A DNA stretch of 64,000 bases, taken from JAFGNV01 sp964612485. GTDB taxonomy: Bacteria; Chloroflexota; Anaerolineae; 4572-78; J111. Made by a program: the position numbers and the translations under genes. The notes under the pieces are model-generated. The model did no database searches, was not told the DNA's origin, and saw nothing but the letters and a program-made list of their open reading frames with translations. How positions within the stretch are numbered: the first letter of the stretch is position 1; each line of letters starts with the position of its first letter. Shown in pieces: positions 33,558 through 42,404 of the stretch. The stretch is from assembly GCA_964612485.1 (NCBI GenBank), contig CAZTFF010000012.1, positions 45,187-109,186 of the forward strand, given 5' to 3'.

Positions 33558-34622
33558 TTACTTCTCCTCCGGCCCGGCAGATACGTAATATTGGCCGGGA
33601 TTTTCGGCAAAATAGGTGAGCCAGTAATCCAGTTCGGTTTGGATGGCCTGGGTGCGCCGGATGTAGTAGGGGTTGAAATCGCTGCTGTGGGGCGAGGGGC
33701 CGGCCCCGCCGCCCACCATCACTACATTGGAATAGGTGTAAGGTTCGCCCTCCCAGGTGCCGGCGGCTACCAGACTTTCATTCAAAGGATACGCGCCGTA
33801 AGGCACGGACAGCGACTCCACGGTATACCCCGGCAGCCGCGCTTCCAGTTGGCGCTGGCTCATGGCCAGTTCCCACTGCACTTCATCATCCGATCCCTGA
33901 CCCAGGTTGAAATGGGTCAGGGTGTGGCTGGCCACTTCAAAACCGTTGTTTACCAGCCATTGCAGTTTTTGATCGGCCAGCGCTCTTTGCCCAAACAGCG
34001 CGTCGGGCAGCACATAAAATGTTCCTTTCAACGGCCACTCGTTGCTGTATTTTTCGTGCATCGCCAGCAACATTCCCACCGCCGAGTCGGGATCAATGGC
34101 GCCGTCGTCCAGGTAGCGAAATTGGCCGGCGTAGGAATCATCAAAGGTCAGCACTACGGGTTTTTTGCCCGCCGGAACGTGGGGAAAACCCCGCGCCAGA
34201 TCAATGATGTTGGCCGGGATGTAGCCGTTCTGGTAAAGGTAGGCCATATCCTGCCGGAAGTTGTCGGGCGTGCGCTGCCAGCGTTCTTCCGGCTCGCCAA
34301 TGCGATGATATTCCAGCACCAGCACCTGGCCCATCTCGTTGGGTGGAAGCGTGGGCCGGGGCGTGGCTGTGGGTGTATCGGTGGGTTTGGGCGTTGCGGT
34401 TGGTGCCGGGCTGGGAGTCTGGGTTGGTGTAGCGCTTGGCTTGGGCGTGTTGGTGGTGGTAGGCGTACGGGTCGGCGTGTGGGTGGGAGTTTCGGAAGGG
34501 AGCAGGGTTGGCGAGGCCACAGCGGATAGGTCGGTTGGGGATGGCGTGTTATTCCCCCCGCAGGCAGCTAGAACAGCGATCATCATCAAAATGATGATCC
34601 AAAACATACATCTGGATGTCAA
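33558..34622 (-). CDS. polysaccharide deacetylase lipoprotein (NodB/CE4 fold), copy 1
   Basis: 354 residues. The lipobox is IAVLAAC, followed by a linker of about 60 residues made almost only of Thr, Pro, Ser and Ala. CE4 motifs: MGQVLVLEYHRIGEPEERW, KPVVLTFDDSYAGQF, GTFYVLP, VASHTLTHFNLGQGSDD and SVPYGAYPLNE. It probably deacetylates surface glycans. The start may be TTG 34622, overlapping the upstream stop (TTGA), or ATG 34607. It follows the LSDAT-SLATT gene directly, so translation is probably coupled. Confidence 0.88.
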   Translation of the reverse strand: MTSRCMFWIIILMMIAVLAACGGNNTPSPTDLSAVASPTLLPSETPTHTPTRTPTTTNTPKPSATPTQTPSPAPTATPKPTDTPTATPRPTLPPNEMGQVLVLEYHRIGEPEERWQRTPDNFRQDMAYLYQNGYIPANIIDLARGFPHVPAGKKPVVLTFDDSYAGQFRYLDDGAIDPDSAVGMLLAMHEKYSNEWPLKGTFYVLPDALFGQRALADQKLQWLVNNGFEVASHTLTHFNLGQGSDDEVQWELAMSQRQLEARLPGYTVESLSVPYGAYPLNESLVAAGTWEGEPYTYSNVVMVGGGAGPSPHSSDFNPYYIRRTQAIQTELDYWLTYFAENPGQYYVSAGPEEK

Positions 34623-36409
34623 TTCGCTTCGGTCTCCTCGTTGGCCGGGATTGTGTCACGCTGGGTTTGATCTTCATCGCCGGTTTGTTCGGCCCGCAGA
34701 TCGGCCAGCGCGTCTTGCATTTCCTGAACCCAGCCGGCATGTTCGTTTTTGACAATCTGTTCGGTGTGGTTGACCAGTTTGTCGATATTTTTTTGTGACG
34801 CCTGGGCTTCGGCGGATAGGGCCAGCCACCACGCTTTGACATTGGCCAGATCGGTGGCGCTCTGGTTGTAGGTAACGAGGGTTCTTTCGATGCGGAGGTA
34901 GTTCAGATAGGTGGTCAGCGCCGAAACCAGCGCGGTAGTCACCGCGATCCACAGATCAAACCCCAGCGCGGCCAGCAGCGTGCCCAGACCGCCAAAGATA
35001 TAAATCAGCCACTGCAAATAGCGCAGCGTTCGGGCCAGTTTTAATGTCTGCCGGCGGTAAAAATTCAGCTGATCGTCCAGCCGGTGGGTGAGGTATTCAG
35101 CCGTTGACAGGAACGTCAGCCCGTTATCGCCTTCGGCCAGGATGTGGGTGGGCGGCACTTTATACGGATGGGCCTGTAAGGCCGCCAGATTGACATCGGT
35201 CTGCATCAAATGCCGGCTGATCATTTCGATCTTCTCCGACAGTTTGATTTCGGCTGAGGTGCGGGTGGTGGCGGCCTTGCTGTAAATTTCGGCCTGCGCC
35301 CGGTACCGGAAGATCTCGCGTTTAATAGCTTCGGCGCTGCCGCGCAGCAGCACCCATTTATTGCCGGCGTTAAAATAGTTGGCCGCGGCAATGAGCGCGG
35401 AAATAGTGATGGGCAGGGCCACAATCAGATAATGCAGCCCATTTCTGACCCAAAAGATATTGAACCACAACCCAAGGGGGCGCACCGTGGCCTGAATAAC
35501 TACCAGAAGGGTAGCCAGCACGCCCAACCCCAGAATCCAATATTGGAGGCGGTTGAAATTCTGCTGCTGGCGTCCGGCGTTGAAATCGTAAGTAGAAAAA
35601 CGATCCCAGGCCATTTCCAGGGTCAGCGTTTCCCGGGTTTGATCGTTGATCAAGCGGCTCAACAGCCGTCGGATGCCGGGAACTGTTCCTTCCAGGGGAA
35701 AGAGGTGGATGTTGCCCTCGGCGATGATCTCGGCCAGAATAGGGTCGGGAATAAAGTCGGGCTTTTCCTGCCACAGCCCGGCAATCTCATCGGCCAGACG
35801 CCCGCTGCCGTTAATCACAACGATGGGCCAGCCTTTGCGCACGCTGCGCAGAATTTCCTGTTTGGCAATCCCGCCGCCGTTGACCAGAATGGTTACAATC
35901 GGCGTTCCTTGGGCCAGCACGGCGGCCACGCCAATCATGGTGTCTGTTTCCCCGCCCCACTGATCGGTGTCAACCAGCACAAAATGGGAGTGGTTGGGGT
36001 CGAGCGGGGTGTGGCCCTGTTCGTCTTCCGCCGGGCCGCCCGGATAAGTTACCAAACCGGCGGGGGAGACCCCTAACAATGGAGCCTGGTGCTCGTGATC
36101 GGCAATGGCCCGCCCCATGATCTCCATCACGCCCGACTGTGTGCCGCCATCGATGACCAGTGTGCCGGTTTCAATGGCTACTCTGGCTACTCCTCGGCTG
36201 AACAACTGTTCCAACCGTGGTTTGTATGTTTCATCCAACAGGCCGGCCCCGCCCACGGTGTAGAGAATGCCCTGCGGTTTCTCCAGCCCCAGGGCGCGGA
36301 CCATCTTGGCCGGTGGGGTTCCGGCCTGAGGCGTTATCATTTTTGCTGTCTGACCGTTGGCAAAGGTGATTTCTTTGGGGGCAATCGTTTGGTTTGTTGG
36401 TTCAGCCAC
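34619..36409 (-). CDS. LSDAT (TRPM-like SLOG) sensor fused to tandem SLATT/DUF4231-like 2TM modules
   Basis: 596 residues from GTG 36407-36409, six bases after GGAGG. Residues about 43-250 match LSDAT, the SLOG-type domain also found at the TRPM channel N-terminus: TVGGAGLL, LVIDGGTQSGVMEIMG, LLGVSPAGLV, LDPNHSHFVLVDTDQWGGETD, TILVNGGGIAKQEIL, VVINGSGRLADEIAG. After a helix come two membrane pairs: spans near 292-308 and 324-344 followed by NKWVLLRGSAEAIKREIFRYR, then spans near 463-483 and 486-503 followed by RTLVTYNQSATDLANV. Both tails resemble SLATT or DUF4231 modules. Such proteins are predicted nucleotide-sensing effectors. It heads a four-gene operon. Confidence 0.82.
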   Translation of the reverse strand: MAEPTNQTIAPKEITFANGQTAKMITPQAGTPPAKMVRALGLEKPQGILYTVGGAGLLDETYKPRLEQLFSRGVARVAIETGTLVIDGGTQSGVMEIMGRAIADHEHQAPLLGVSPAGLVTYPGGPAEDEQGHTPLDPNHSHFVLVDTDQWGGETDTMIGVAAVLAQGTPIVTILVNGGGIAKQEILRSVRKGWPIVVINGSGRLADEIAGLWQEKPDFIPDPILAEIIAEGNIHLFPLEGTVPGIRRLLSRLINDQTRETLTLEMAWDRFSTYDFNAGRQQQNFNRLQYWILGLGVLATLLVVIQATVRPLGLWFNIFWVRNGLHYLIVALPITISALIAAANYFNAGNKWVLLRGSAEAIKREIFRYRAQAEIYSKAATTRTSAEIKLSEKIEMISRHLMQTDVNLAALQAHPYKVPPTHILAEGDNGLTFLSTAEYLTHRLDDQLNFYRRQTLKLARTLRYLQWLIYIFGGLGTLLAALGFDLWIAVTTALVSALTTYLNYLRIERTLVTYNQSATDLANVKAWWLALSAEAQASQKNIDKLVNHTEQIVKNEHAGWVQEMQDALADLRAEQTGDEDQTQRDTIPANEETEAN

Positions 36410-36450
36410 GAGCAACCTCCGGATTTTTTGAAAAATGATCTATTTGATCC

Positions 36451-36479
36451 ATTATAAACCGGACTCAGTCAAATTACAA
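36451..36479 (-). promoter_or_regulatory. promoter of the LSDAT-deacetylase operon
   Basis: On the minus strand TTGTAA (36474-36479), 17-base spacer, perfect TATAAT (36451-36456). The leader to GTG 36409 is about 35 bases. Confidence 0.65.
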
Positions 36480-36486
36480 CTTTATG

Positions 36487-36825
36487 TTAAGGACTCCTGG
36501 CCCGTAAAAATTCAAAGCTGTAAATGCCCGTGTTGTGGCCGTCGGCCCAAAAGAATTGCAGGGCGTAGCTGCCCACTTTGGTAACCGGTTGTTCGGCCCG
36601 CAATTCTGCGGTAATAACCGCCTGGTCGTCAGGCAGAATGCAGAGCGGGTCCTGGTTGGCTCGCAGCTCGTCGCAGACCGCGCAGGGGCAAATCTGGCGG
36701 AGATAATCGAGAGAGTAGATGCTGCGGTAGCCATCGGCCCAGGTAATGCGGATTTCGCGCTGCCGGCGGTCGATGTCGATCTGCATCGGTTGTTTTTGTT
36801 CCCTGGTGAGGGGTGGGCTGCTCAT
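36487..36825 (-). CDS. DUF971 (GBBH-like N-terminal domain) protein
   Basis: 112 residues. The DUF971 pattern is clear: IDIDRRQREIRITWADGYRSIYSLDYLRQICPCAVC, then VGSYALQFFWADGHNTGIYSFEFLR. Stand-alone DUF971 proteins correspond to the N-terminal domain of gamma-butyrobetaine hydroxylase and are often near iron-sulfur assembly genes; the CPCAVC cluster may bind metal. No oxygenase domain is attached. AGGAG lies before the ATG. The gene stands alone, separated from the downstream operon by that operon's promoter. Confidence 0.88.
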   Translation of the reverse strand: MSSPPLTREQKQPMQIDIDRRQREIRITWADGYRSIYSLDYLRQICPCAVCDELRANQDPLCILPDDQAVITAELRAEQPVTKVGSYALQFFWADGHNTGIYSFEFLRARSP

Positions 36826-36946
36826 TATACGCTCCTGAAGGTTGAGATTTTACCTGATCGTTTTTCCCGGGGCAGGTGGTGGTCAGGCGGTGGCAACTGT
36901 GCTACAATGCTGCTTGAGGTTGAATTAACAAACAGAGGGTGACCCA

Positions 36947-37708
36947 ATGTCCAATCAAAATTTACCGCAAATGCTGCGGCAGATTGCCCAATCCGCCGTC
37001 ACCGATCTGTCTCTGGCGCAAAAGGGCCTGGCTGTTTTGCCGCCGGAAATCGGGTTGCTGACCAACCTGGCCCAGCTAAATGTTTCGGAGAATAAACTCA
37101 CGGCCCTGCCGCCCGAAATCGGCTACTTAACCCAGTTGACCCGGCTGGGCGTGTATTCCAACCGGCTCAATACCTTTCCGCCGGAGCTGGGCCGCCTGCG
37201 CCATCTGCGCGAGTTGTTTGCCTGGAACAACCGCATGACCCATTTGCCGCTGGAAATTGCCCAGCTTTCCGAGTTGCGCCAGTTGATCTTGGCTAAAAAT
37301 CAGCTCGAGGCGCTGCCGCCGCAAATTGGCCGGTTAACTCAGCTAACCCGGCTGAACGTCTATCACAATTGTTTGACGGAGATTCCTCCCGAAATTGGCC
37401 GCTTAACCCATCTGACCGATTTGAAACTCTCGGAGAATCAACTTAAATTTTTGCCGCCCGACATCGGCCTTTTAAGCCACCTCCGCGAACTGGACCTGGC
37501 CGACAACCAATTGACCGCGCTGCCGCCGGAAATTGGCCGGTTGACCCGGTTGCGAAAATTAAACCTATGGGGCAATCGTCTGACCCACCTTCCTCCTGAG
37601 ATCGGTAATTTAACGCAGCTAACCAAACTGCGATTGGGCCGCAATCCAATTATCGAACTACCCCCGGAGATCAGTAGTCTCCCCAACCTCAAATCGCTTG
37701 AAGTTTAG
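36947..37708 (+). CDS. leucine-rich repeat protein
   Basis: 253 residues, nearly all made of about nine 23-residue leucine-rich repeats with the consensus L-x-x-L-P-P-E-I-G-x-L-x-x-L-x-x-L-x-V/L-x-x-N-x-L. There is no signal peptide, membrane span, kinase or other catalytic domain, so it should be a small cytoplasmic solenoid for protein binding. This repeat type is also found in ROCO and plant-like LRR proteins. The repeats are alike at DNA level, which allows recombinational expansion. TACAAT at 36903-36908 could be its -10. It is flanked downstream by a foldback repeat. Confidence 0.88.
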   Translation: MSNQNLPQMLRQIAQSAVTDLSLAQKGLAVLPPEIGLLTNLAQLNVSENKLTALPPEIGYLTQLTRLGVYSNRLNTFPPELGRLRHLRELFAWNNRMTHLPLEIAQLSELRQLILAKNQLEALPPQIGRLTQLTRLNVYHNCLTEIPPEIGRLTHLTDLKLSENQLKFLPPDIGLLSHLRELDLADNQLTALPPEIGRLTRLRKLNLWGNRLTHLPPEIGNLTQLTKLRLGRNPIIELPPEISSLPNLKSLEV

Positions 37709-37709
37709 A

Positions 37710-37793
37710 GACGATCACCGACCACGGACCACCCACAACCGGCTCTGATTCTCCAAGAAATTGTTGGTGGTCCGTCGTCGGTCGTCCGCCGTC
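37710..37793. repeat. foldback repeat (GACCACGGACCACC family)
   Basis: The left arm 37710-37738 (CACCGACCACGGACCACC core) faces the right arm 37761-37793 (GGTGGTCCGTCGTCGGTCG core). It lies between convergent genes and overlaps the stop of the minus-strand gene at 37792. A related single-arm fragment (GCCGGTTGTCAGTAGTCCGTGG) is at about 30488-30510. Confidence 0.7.
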
Positions 37794-38214
37794 AGGCATT
37801 TTTCAGAACGTGCAGCAATGCCATCCCGTACGTTTCGCTGACGCCAAAAGCCTCAAAGTCCAGCATCTCTCCCTGAAATTTGATTTCGCAGCGGTAGCCG
37901 TCGGCGGTGCTAACCAGCATAAGGGCCGGTTCCGGCTGGCCTACCAGCCGCTGCTCCAGCAATTCGCGGAGTTGGGTTTCGGTGGGGAGCCAGACCAACT
38001 CAGCCACCATGATATGGTCTAAAGCCCATTCCAGCGCGCCGTGAAAATGTACGGCCAGTTGGCCGCCGATTTTGGCTACGTAAACGGTCATATCGCTGAT
38101 GACAAAAATGGTGTCGTCAAATCCCCGGTCGGGGATGGCAAAAAAGTCGTTTTTGGCCGGCGTCCATTCCAGGCCGGCTTCTTTTAATTGCTGCGCCACG
38201 CTGAGAGAGATCAT
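37792..38214 (-). CDS. conserved hypothetical protein
   Basis: 140 residues from ATG 38212-38214, with GAGGAGG about nine bases before it. Soluble; no signal peptide. Visible motifs are AQQLKEAGLEWTPAKNDFFAIPDRGFDDTIFVISDM, then FHGALEWALDHIMVAELVWLPTETQLRELLEQ. I have seen this pattern in Chloroflexota proteins of unknown role, sometimes labelled pilus-assembly-like without good reason. It begins four bases after the MFS gene stop, so the two are co-transcribed. I assign no function. Confidence 0.65.
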   Translation of the reverse strand: MISLSVAQQLKEAGLEWTPAKNDFFAIPDRGFDDTIFVISDMTVYVAKIGGQLAVHFHGALEWALDHIMVAELVWLPTETQLRELLEQRLVGQPEPALMLVSTADGYRCEIKFQGEMLDFEAFGVSETYGMALLHVLKNA

Positions 38215-38218
38215 AAGC

Positions 38219-39412
38219 TTAGGCCTCCTCGGTCTCATCGTCTGTTTTGGATTGAGCGATCAAGACAAAAAATAATCCTGTGGCAATGAGTAAATCGATC
38301 AAAATGATGCTCATCACCACGCTTGGCCCGGACGTATCAAATAGTTGACCGATGAGCCAGGGGAGAACCATCGCGCCGCTGCTGGCTCCCACAAAAAACC
38401 AGCTCATTACATTGCCGGTCATGACCATCCGACGTTCGGCCAGGTTGATGGTGGTGGGAAAGATAGTGGCCATAGAAAACCCTATGCCTAAAGTCCCTAA
38501 CCAGACAGCTGCCGGACTGCGCCAGAGCAGCATCAGCGCCAGGCTGATGATACAGCCCAACAAATCGCCCAGCAAAATATACCGCGGCCTGGCCCGCATG
38601 GCAATTGGAATTCCCACCAGCCGGCCTACGGTCAGCATGCCCCAAAACGCCGAGGTGAGATAGGCGGCCATGGTTTCATTGCTCAATTCCAGGGTGACGG
38701 CGTAGGTGAACACCCAGCCGCCAAAGGCCACCTCCGCTCCCACGTAAAGGAAAAAGAAGAGGAAAATCAGCGCCACCAAATAATGGTTCACTTCTCCGGC
38801 GGTTCTTTTTTCCGATACCCGCTGCGGCGTAGGGCTGGGAAGTTGCAATACCCACAGCGAGACGGGCACAATCAACAGCGCCAGGGTCCAGTAGGCCCAG
38901 TAAATGTCTCCGCTCATGGCCACCGCCTGAGCAATGATAATGGGGGCAATAAACGCGCCCACGCCAAAAAAGAAGTGCAGCGCGTTCATAAATGGCCCTA
39001 CTTTTTCCCGGTGAACCCAGACCAGCATGGTGTTTCCGCCCACGTCAACCATGCCTTCTCCCAGGCCCATGGCTACCAATACAATTATCAAAATCCACAG
39101 CAACGGAATTACGGGGGTCAGGCCCATCGTTACAGCCATCACCACCAGCGTGGCCGCCATCAGGTAGTGGCCCGGCAGCCGGTCGTAGACGCGCCCGGCT
39201 AGCAGCGACCCCAGCAGGTAGCCCAGCGAGCGGGCTGTAAAAAGATAGCTGATCTCGCGCAGCGTGCTGCCGGTATGTTCGGCCAGGCCGGGCAGCGTGG
39301 GGCCGAGTACGGCCGCAATCATACCCAGAGAAATAAACGCCATAAAATAGCCGGCGGTTTTGGCGGTCTTTCGTTCATCAGTTTGGATGAGGGTTGTTTC
39401 TAGGGAACTCAT
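38219..39412 (-). CDS. MFS sugar-type transporter (NaGLT1/MFSD4-like)
   Basis: 397 residues from ATG 39410-39412 (GGAG nine bases before). Twelve hydrophobic spans. The loop VAMGLGEGMVDVGGNTMLVWVHREKVGPFMNALHFFFGVGAFIAP is highly characteristic of the FucP-related branch that includes animal NaGLT1/MFSD4 transporters. The N-terminal AAVLGPTLPGLAEHTGSTLREISYLFTARSLGYLLGSLLAG is also typical. It probably carries a sugar or similar small solute with H+ or Na+; the substrate is unknown. It forms a two-gene unit with the 140-residue protein. Confidence 0.85.
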   Translation of the reverse strand: MSSLETTLIQTDERKTAKTAGYFMAFISLGMIAAVLGPTLPGLAEHTGSTLREISYLFTARSLGYLLGSLLAGRVYDRLPGHYLMAATLVVMAVTMGLTPVIPLLWILIIVLVAMGLGEGMVDVGGNTMLVWVHREKVGPFMNALHFFFGVGAFIAPIIIAQAVAMSGDIYWAYWTLALLIVPVSLWVLQLPSPTPQRVSEKRTAGEVNHYLVALIFLFFFLYVGAEVAFGGWVFTYAVTLELSNETMAAYLTSAFWGMLTVGRLVGIPIAMRARPRYILLGDLLGCIISLALMLLWRSPAAVWLGTLGIGFSMATIFPTTINLAERRMVMTGNVMSWFFVGASSGAMVLPWLIGQLFDTSGPSVVMSIILIDLLIATGLFFVLIAQSKTDDETEEA

Positions 39413-39430
39413 AATCAAATTCTCCGTTTA

Positions 39431-39515
39431 GGGCCTAACCCATGAAAATCTTGTTTTTTGTGCAAGGATTTTCGTACCAAAACCTTTTTGGCTCCGGCTT
39501 GTTCGGGTTAGGGGG
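39431..39515. repeat. GGGCCTAACC/GGGTTAGG foldback element, copy 2
   Basis: It begins GGGCCTAACC (39431-39440) and ends CGGGTTAGG. Inner arms GAAAATCTTG and CAAGGATTTTC pair with one bulge, and CCAAAACC faces TTTTTGG. Its right end matches the element at 26558-26830 in 17 of 20 bases. It covers the cobU stop and the gap to the MFS gene. Confidence 0.55.
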
Positions 39516-40065
39516 TAGTGTTATTTTCTTTCACGATCATCGGCAGTCCGGCGACCATAAAAATGACCCGGTCCGCATGCTGGGCCAGCAGTTGGTTGGC
39601 GCGGCCCAACATATCACGGTAAATGCGTCCCAGGGGATAGTCGGGCACCAGGCCCAGCCCCACTTCGTTGGAAACAACGATGAGTGGAAACTCTAATTGA
39701 TTTCGTGTAGCCAGTAATTTATCAGTTTCTATCTTGACGGTTTTTTCAATGTCGGCTGGCGGTTGATCTTCCATCGCCAATAGAATATTTGTTACCCACA
39801 GCGTCAGGCAGTCGAGCAGAACCACGTCTGGAGAACTGTTGATGGTTGATAGCGCGTCTCCGACGTTATGGGGCGCTTCAAGTGTTTGCCACGTGTCGGG
39901 GCGAACGGCGCGATGAACGGCAATTCGTTCGGCCATTTCTTCGTCACCAGCCTCGGCGGTGGCAAGGTAGAGGACGCGCGGGCCGTAGGTGGCAGCCAGT
40001 TTTTCGGCATAGGTGCTTTTTCCGCTGCGGGCGCCGCCTAAAATGAGAGTCAGTTGATCGTTCAA
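39508..40065 (-). CDS. cobU: adenosylcobinamide kinase/guanylyltransferase CobU
   Basis: 185 residues when started at TTG 40063-40065, ten bases after AGGAG; the open frame reaches 40305 but the promoter lies inside that extension. P-loop LILGGARSGKSTYAEKLA, then VLYLATAEAGDEEMAERIAVHRAVRPDTWQTLEAP (with the histidine that takes the GMP), LLDCLTLWVTNIL and VSNEVGLGLVPDYPLGRIYRDMLG. All are typical of CobU/CobP, which phosphorylates adenosylcobinamide and makes the GDP form. No other cobalamin gene or riboswitch is near. Confidence 0.93.
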   Translation of the reverse strand: MNDQLTLILGGARSGKSTYAEKLAATYGPRVLYLATAEAGDEEMAERIAVHRAVRPDTWQTLEAPHNVGDALSTINSSPDVVLLDCLTLWVTNILLAMEDQPPADIEKTVKIETDKLLATRNQLEFPLIVVSNEVGLGLVPDYPLGRIYRDMLGRANQLLAQHADRVIFMVAGLPMIVKENNTTP

Positions 40066-40167
40066 GGGTGTCAATCTCCTGGCCAAAATTATGTCTTCTC
40101 TATATATACGAGTAAGGACAGAATATTGTTTTACTTCTACAGAAATTGGATTCGTTGATAGGGGATG

Positions 40168-40196
40168 ATTATAACCATACCTTTCGCCAGATACAA
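40168..40196 (-). promoter_or_regulatory. promoter of cobU
   Basis: On the minus strand TTGTAT (40191-40196), 17-base spacer, perfect TATAAT (40168-40173). The leader is about 95 bases to the TTG start; I see no cobalamin riboswitch core in it. Confidence 0.65.
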
Positions 40197-40204
40197 TATT
40201 GGCC

Positions 40205-40237
40205 CATAAGAAAACGGAGCCGGTTGTCCGGCTCCGT
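40205..40237 (-). terminator. rho-independent terminator after the aldo-keto reductase gene
   Basis: The stem ACGGAGCCGG/CCGGCTCCGT (40214-40237) has ten perfect pairs and a four-base loop; TTTTCTTA follows on the minus strand. It closes the long minus-strand redox cluster. Confidence 0.85.
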
Positions 40238-40267
40238 TGGATTTGAAGCATCCGTCTCAATTTGATT

Positions 40268-41278
<1,011 letters not shown>

Positions 41279-41299
41279 CACAATCTCCTTTCAACTTAA

Positions 41300-41785
41300 C
41301 TAATATTTTTCCCAGTGAATAACTTCTTCCAATAATTTTTTTTCTTTGGTGGGCCAGGCTGCCGGCACGCCAATGGGCACCAGGGTTAGCAGCCGTTTGT
41401 CGGCAGGCACCTCCAGCAGCGTTTTCAGGTTTTCCTCCAGAGGCAAGGTGTATCCCTCCAGCCAGCACGCGCCGTAGCCCAGGGTGGTACAGGCAATGAG
41501 TATATTTTCTACGGCGGCGGCTCCGTCCTCCAGCCAGAATTTGCTGTCGGGGTCCAATACGACGGCTATGATGGCGCCTGCTTTGTCCATCCATTGGGCC
41601 GCGATGGTCAGTTCTTTGATCATTGCCCGGTTGGTGACCACCACAAAATCCCAGGGCTGCCGGTTATAGCCGGTGGCGGCCAGCCGGCCCGCATCGACAA
41701 TGGTTTCCAGATGCTCGCGGGGAATTGGCTCGCCGGTGTAATGGCGGATACTTCGGCGCTTACGGATTGCTTCTAACGCGTCCAT
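41300..41785 (-). CDS. nitroreductase-family flavoprotein
   Basis: 161 residues. N-terminal MDALEAIRKRRSIRHYTGEPIP is the FMN phosphate-binding signature (RxSxRxY), followed by AGRLAATGYNRQPWDFVVVTN, AAAVENILIACTTLGYGACWLEGY and the C-terminal LVPIGVPAAWP. Such enzymes are FMN- and NAD(P)H-dependent dimers that reduce nitro compounds, quinones or enones. Slightly short for the family but complete. GGGAGG precedes the ATG. It lies 21 bases upstream of aldo-keto reductase 1. Confidence 0.92.
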   Translation of the reverse strand: MDALEAIRKRRSIRHYTGEPIPREHLETIVDAGRLAATGYNRQPWDFVVVTNRAMIKELTIAAQWMDKAGAIIAVVLDPDSKFWLEDGAAAVENILIACTTLGYGACWLEGYTLPLEENLKTLLEVPADKRLLTLVPIGVPAAWPTKEKKLLEEVIHWEKY

Positions 41786-41805
41786 GGCACCTCCCTATCA
41801 TCTCT

Positions 41806-42390
41806 CTATAAAACCAGATCGCAAGCCTCGGCAGGCATCCAGTGCGGGTCCTGATTTTCCCACTTTACATTGCAGCCGATGGGATTGGTCAGCGGCACGC
41901 TCACCGGCTGGCCGGCCAGATGTTCTTCCAGCGCCCGATCCAGATCGTTGACGGTCATTTGGCTGGTATCTTTAGGGTTATCAACGCCGCGTCCGGTGTA
42001 AACCAGTTTGCGTTCTTTATCAAACACGTAAAAGTGAGGCGTGCGCAGCGCGCCATAGGCCAGCGCAACATTTTGTGGCTCATCGTACAGGTAGAGCCAT
42101 GGGAATTGATGTTCTTCCATCCGGGCCACCATATGGTCAAAATCATCTTCGGGATAGGTGTTTTTGCTGTTTGAATTGATGGCCACAAATTTAACCCCTT
42201 GCGGCGCAAATTTCTCGGCGGTTTGGCGGGTGATTTCATCGGAGCCGAGGACGTAGGGGCAGTGATTGCAGGTAAAGAAAATCACCAGCACGTCAGCGTC
42301 ATCAAAATCTGACAATTGGTAGGTGTTGCCGTCGGTGGCCGGCAGGTTGAAATCCGGCGCTTGTTCGCCAATTTGTAACGTAAAAGCCAT
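41806..42390 (-). CDS. AhpC/TSA-type thioredoxin-fold protein
   Basis: 194 residues from ATG 42388-42390, preceded by GGAGG; the longer open frame covers the next gene's end. Motifs: IGEQAPDFNLPATDGNTYQLSDF, then VLVIFFTCNHCPYVLGSDEITR with a CxxC (CNHC) where thioredoxins have CGPC, then YPEDDFDHMV and LRTPHFYVFDKERKLVYTGRGVDNP. This is the thioredoxin-like AhpC/TSA group of soluble proteins with a resolving pair and no signal peptide. It is probably a thiol peroxidase or disulfide reductase in the redox cluster. Confidence 0.88.
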   Translation of the reverse strand: MAFTLQIGEQAPDFNLPATDGNTYQLSDFDDADVLVIFFTCNHCPYVLGSDEITRQTAEKFAPQGVKFVAINSNSKNTYPEDDFDHMVARMEEHQFPWLYLYDEPQNVALAYGALRTPHFYVFDKERKLVYTGRGVDNPKDTSQMTVNDLDRALEEHLAGQPVSVPLTNPIGCNVKWENQDPHWMPAEACDLVL

Positions 42391-42404
42391 AAAAACCTCC
42401 TTGG

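Noticed and set aside
34619..36409. Considered as a bacterial TRPM ion channel
   Set aside because: Only the N-terminal LSDAT part resembles TRPM; the membrane part is two short two-span modules and lacks the six-span channel and TRP helix.
37792..38214. Label as a pilus assembly protein
   Set aside because: No ATPase or secretin motif is present and no pilus gene is near; I leave it as conserved hypothetical.
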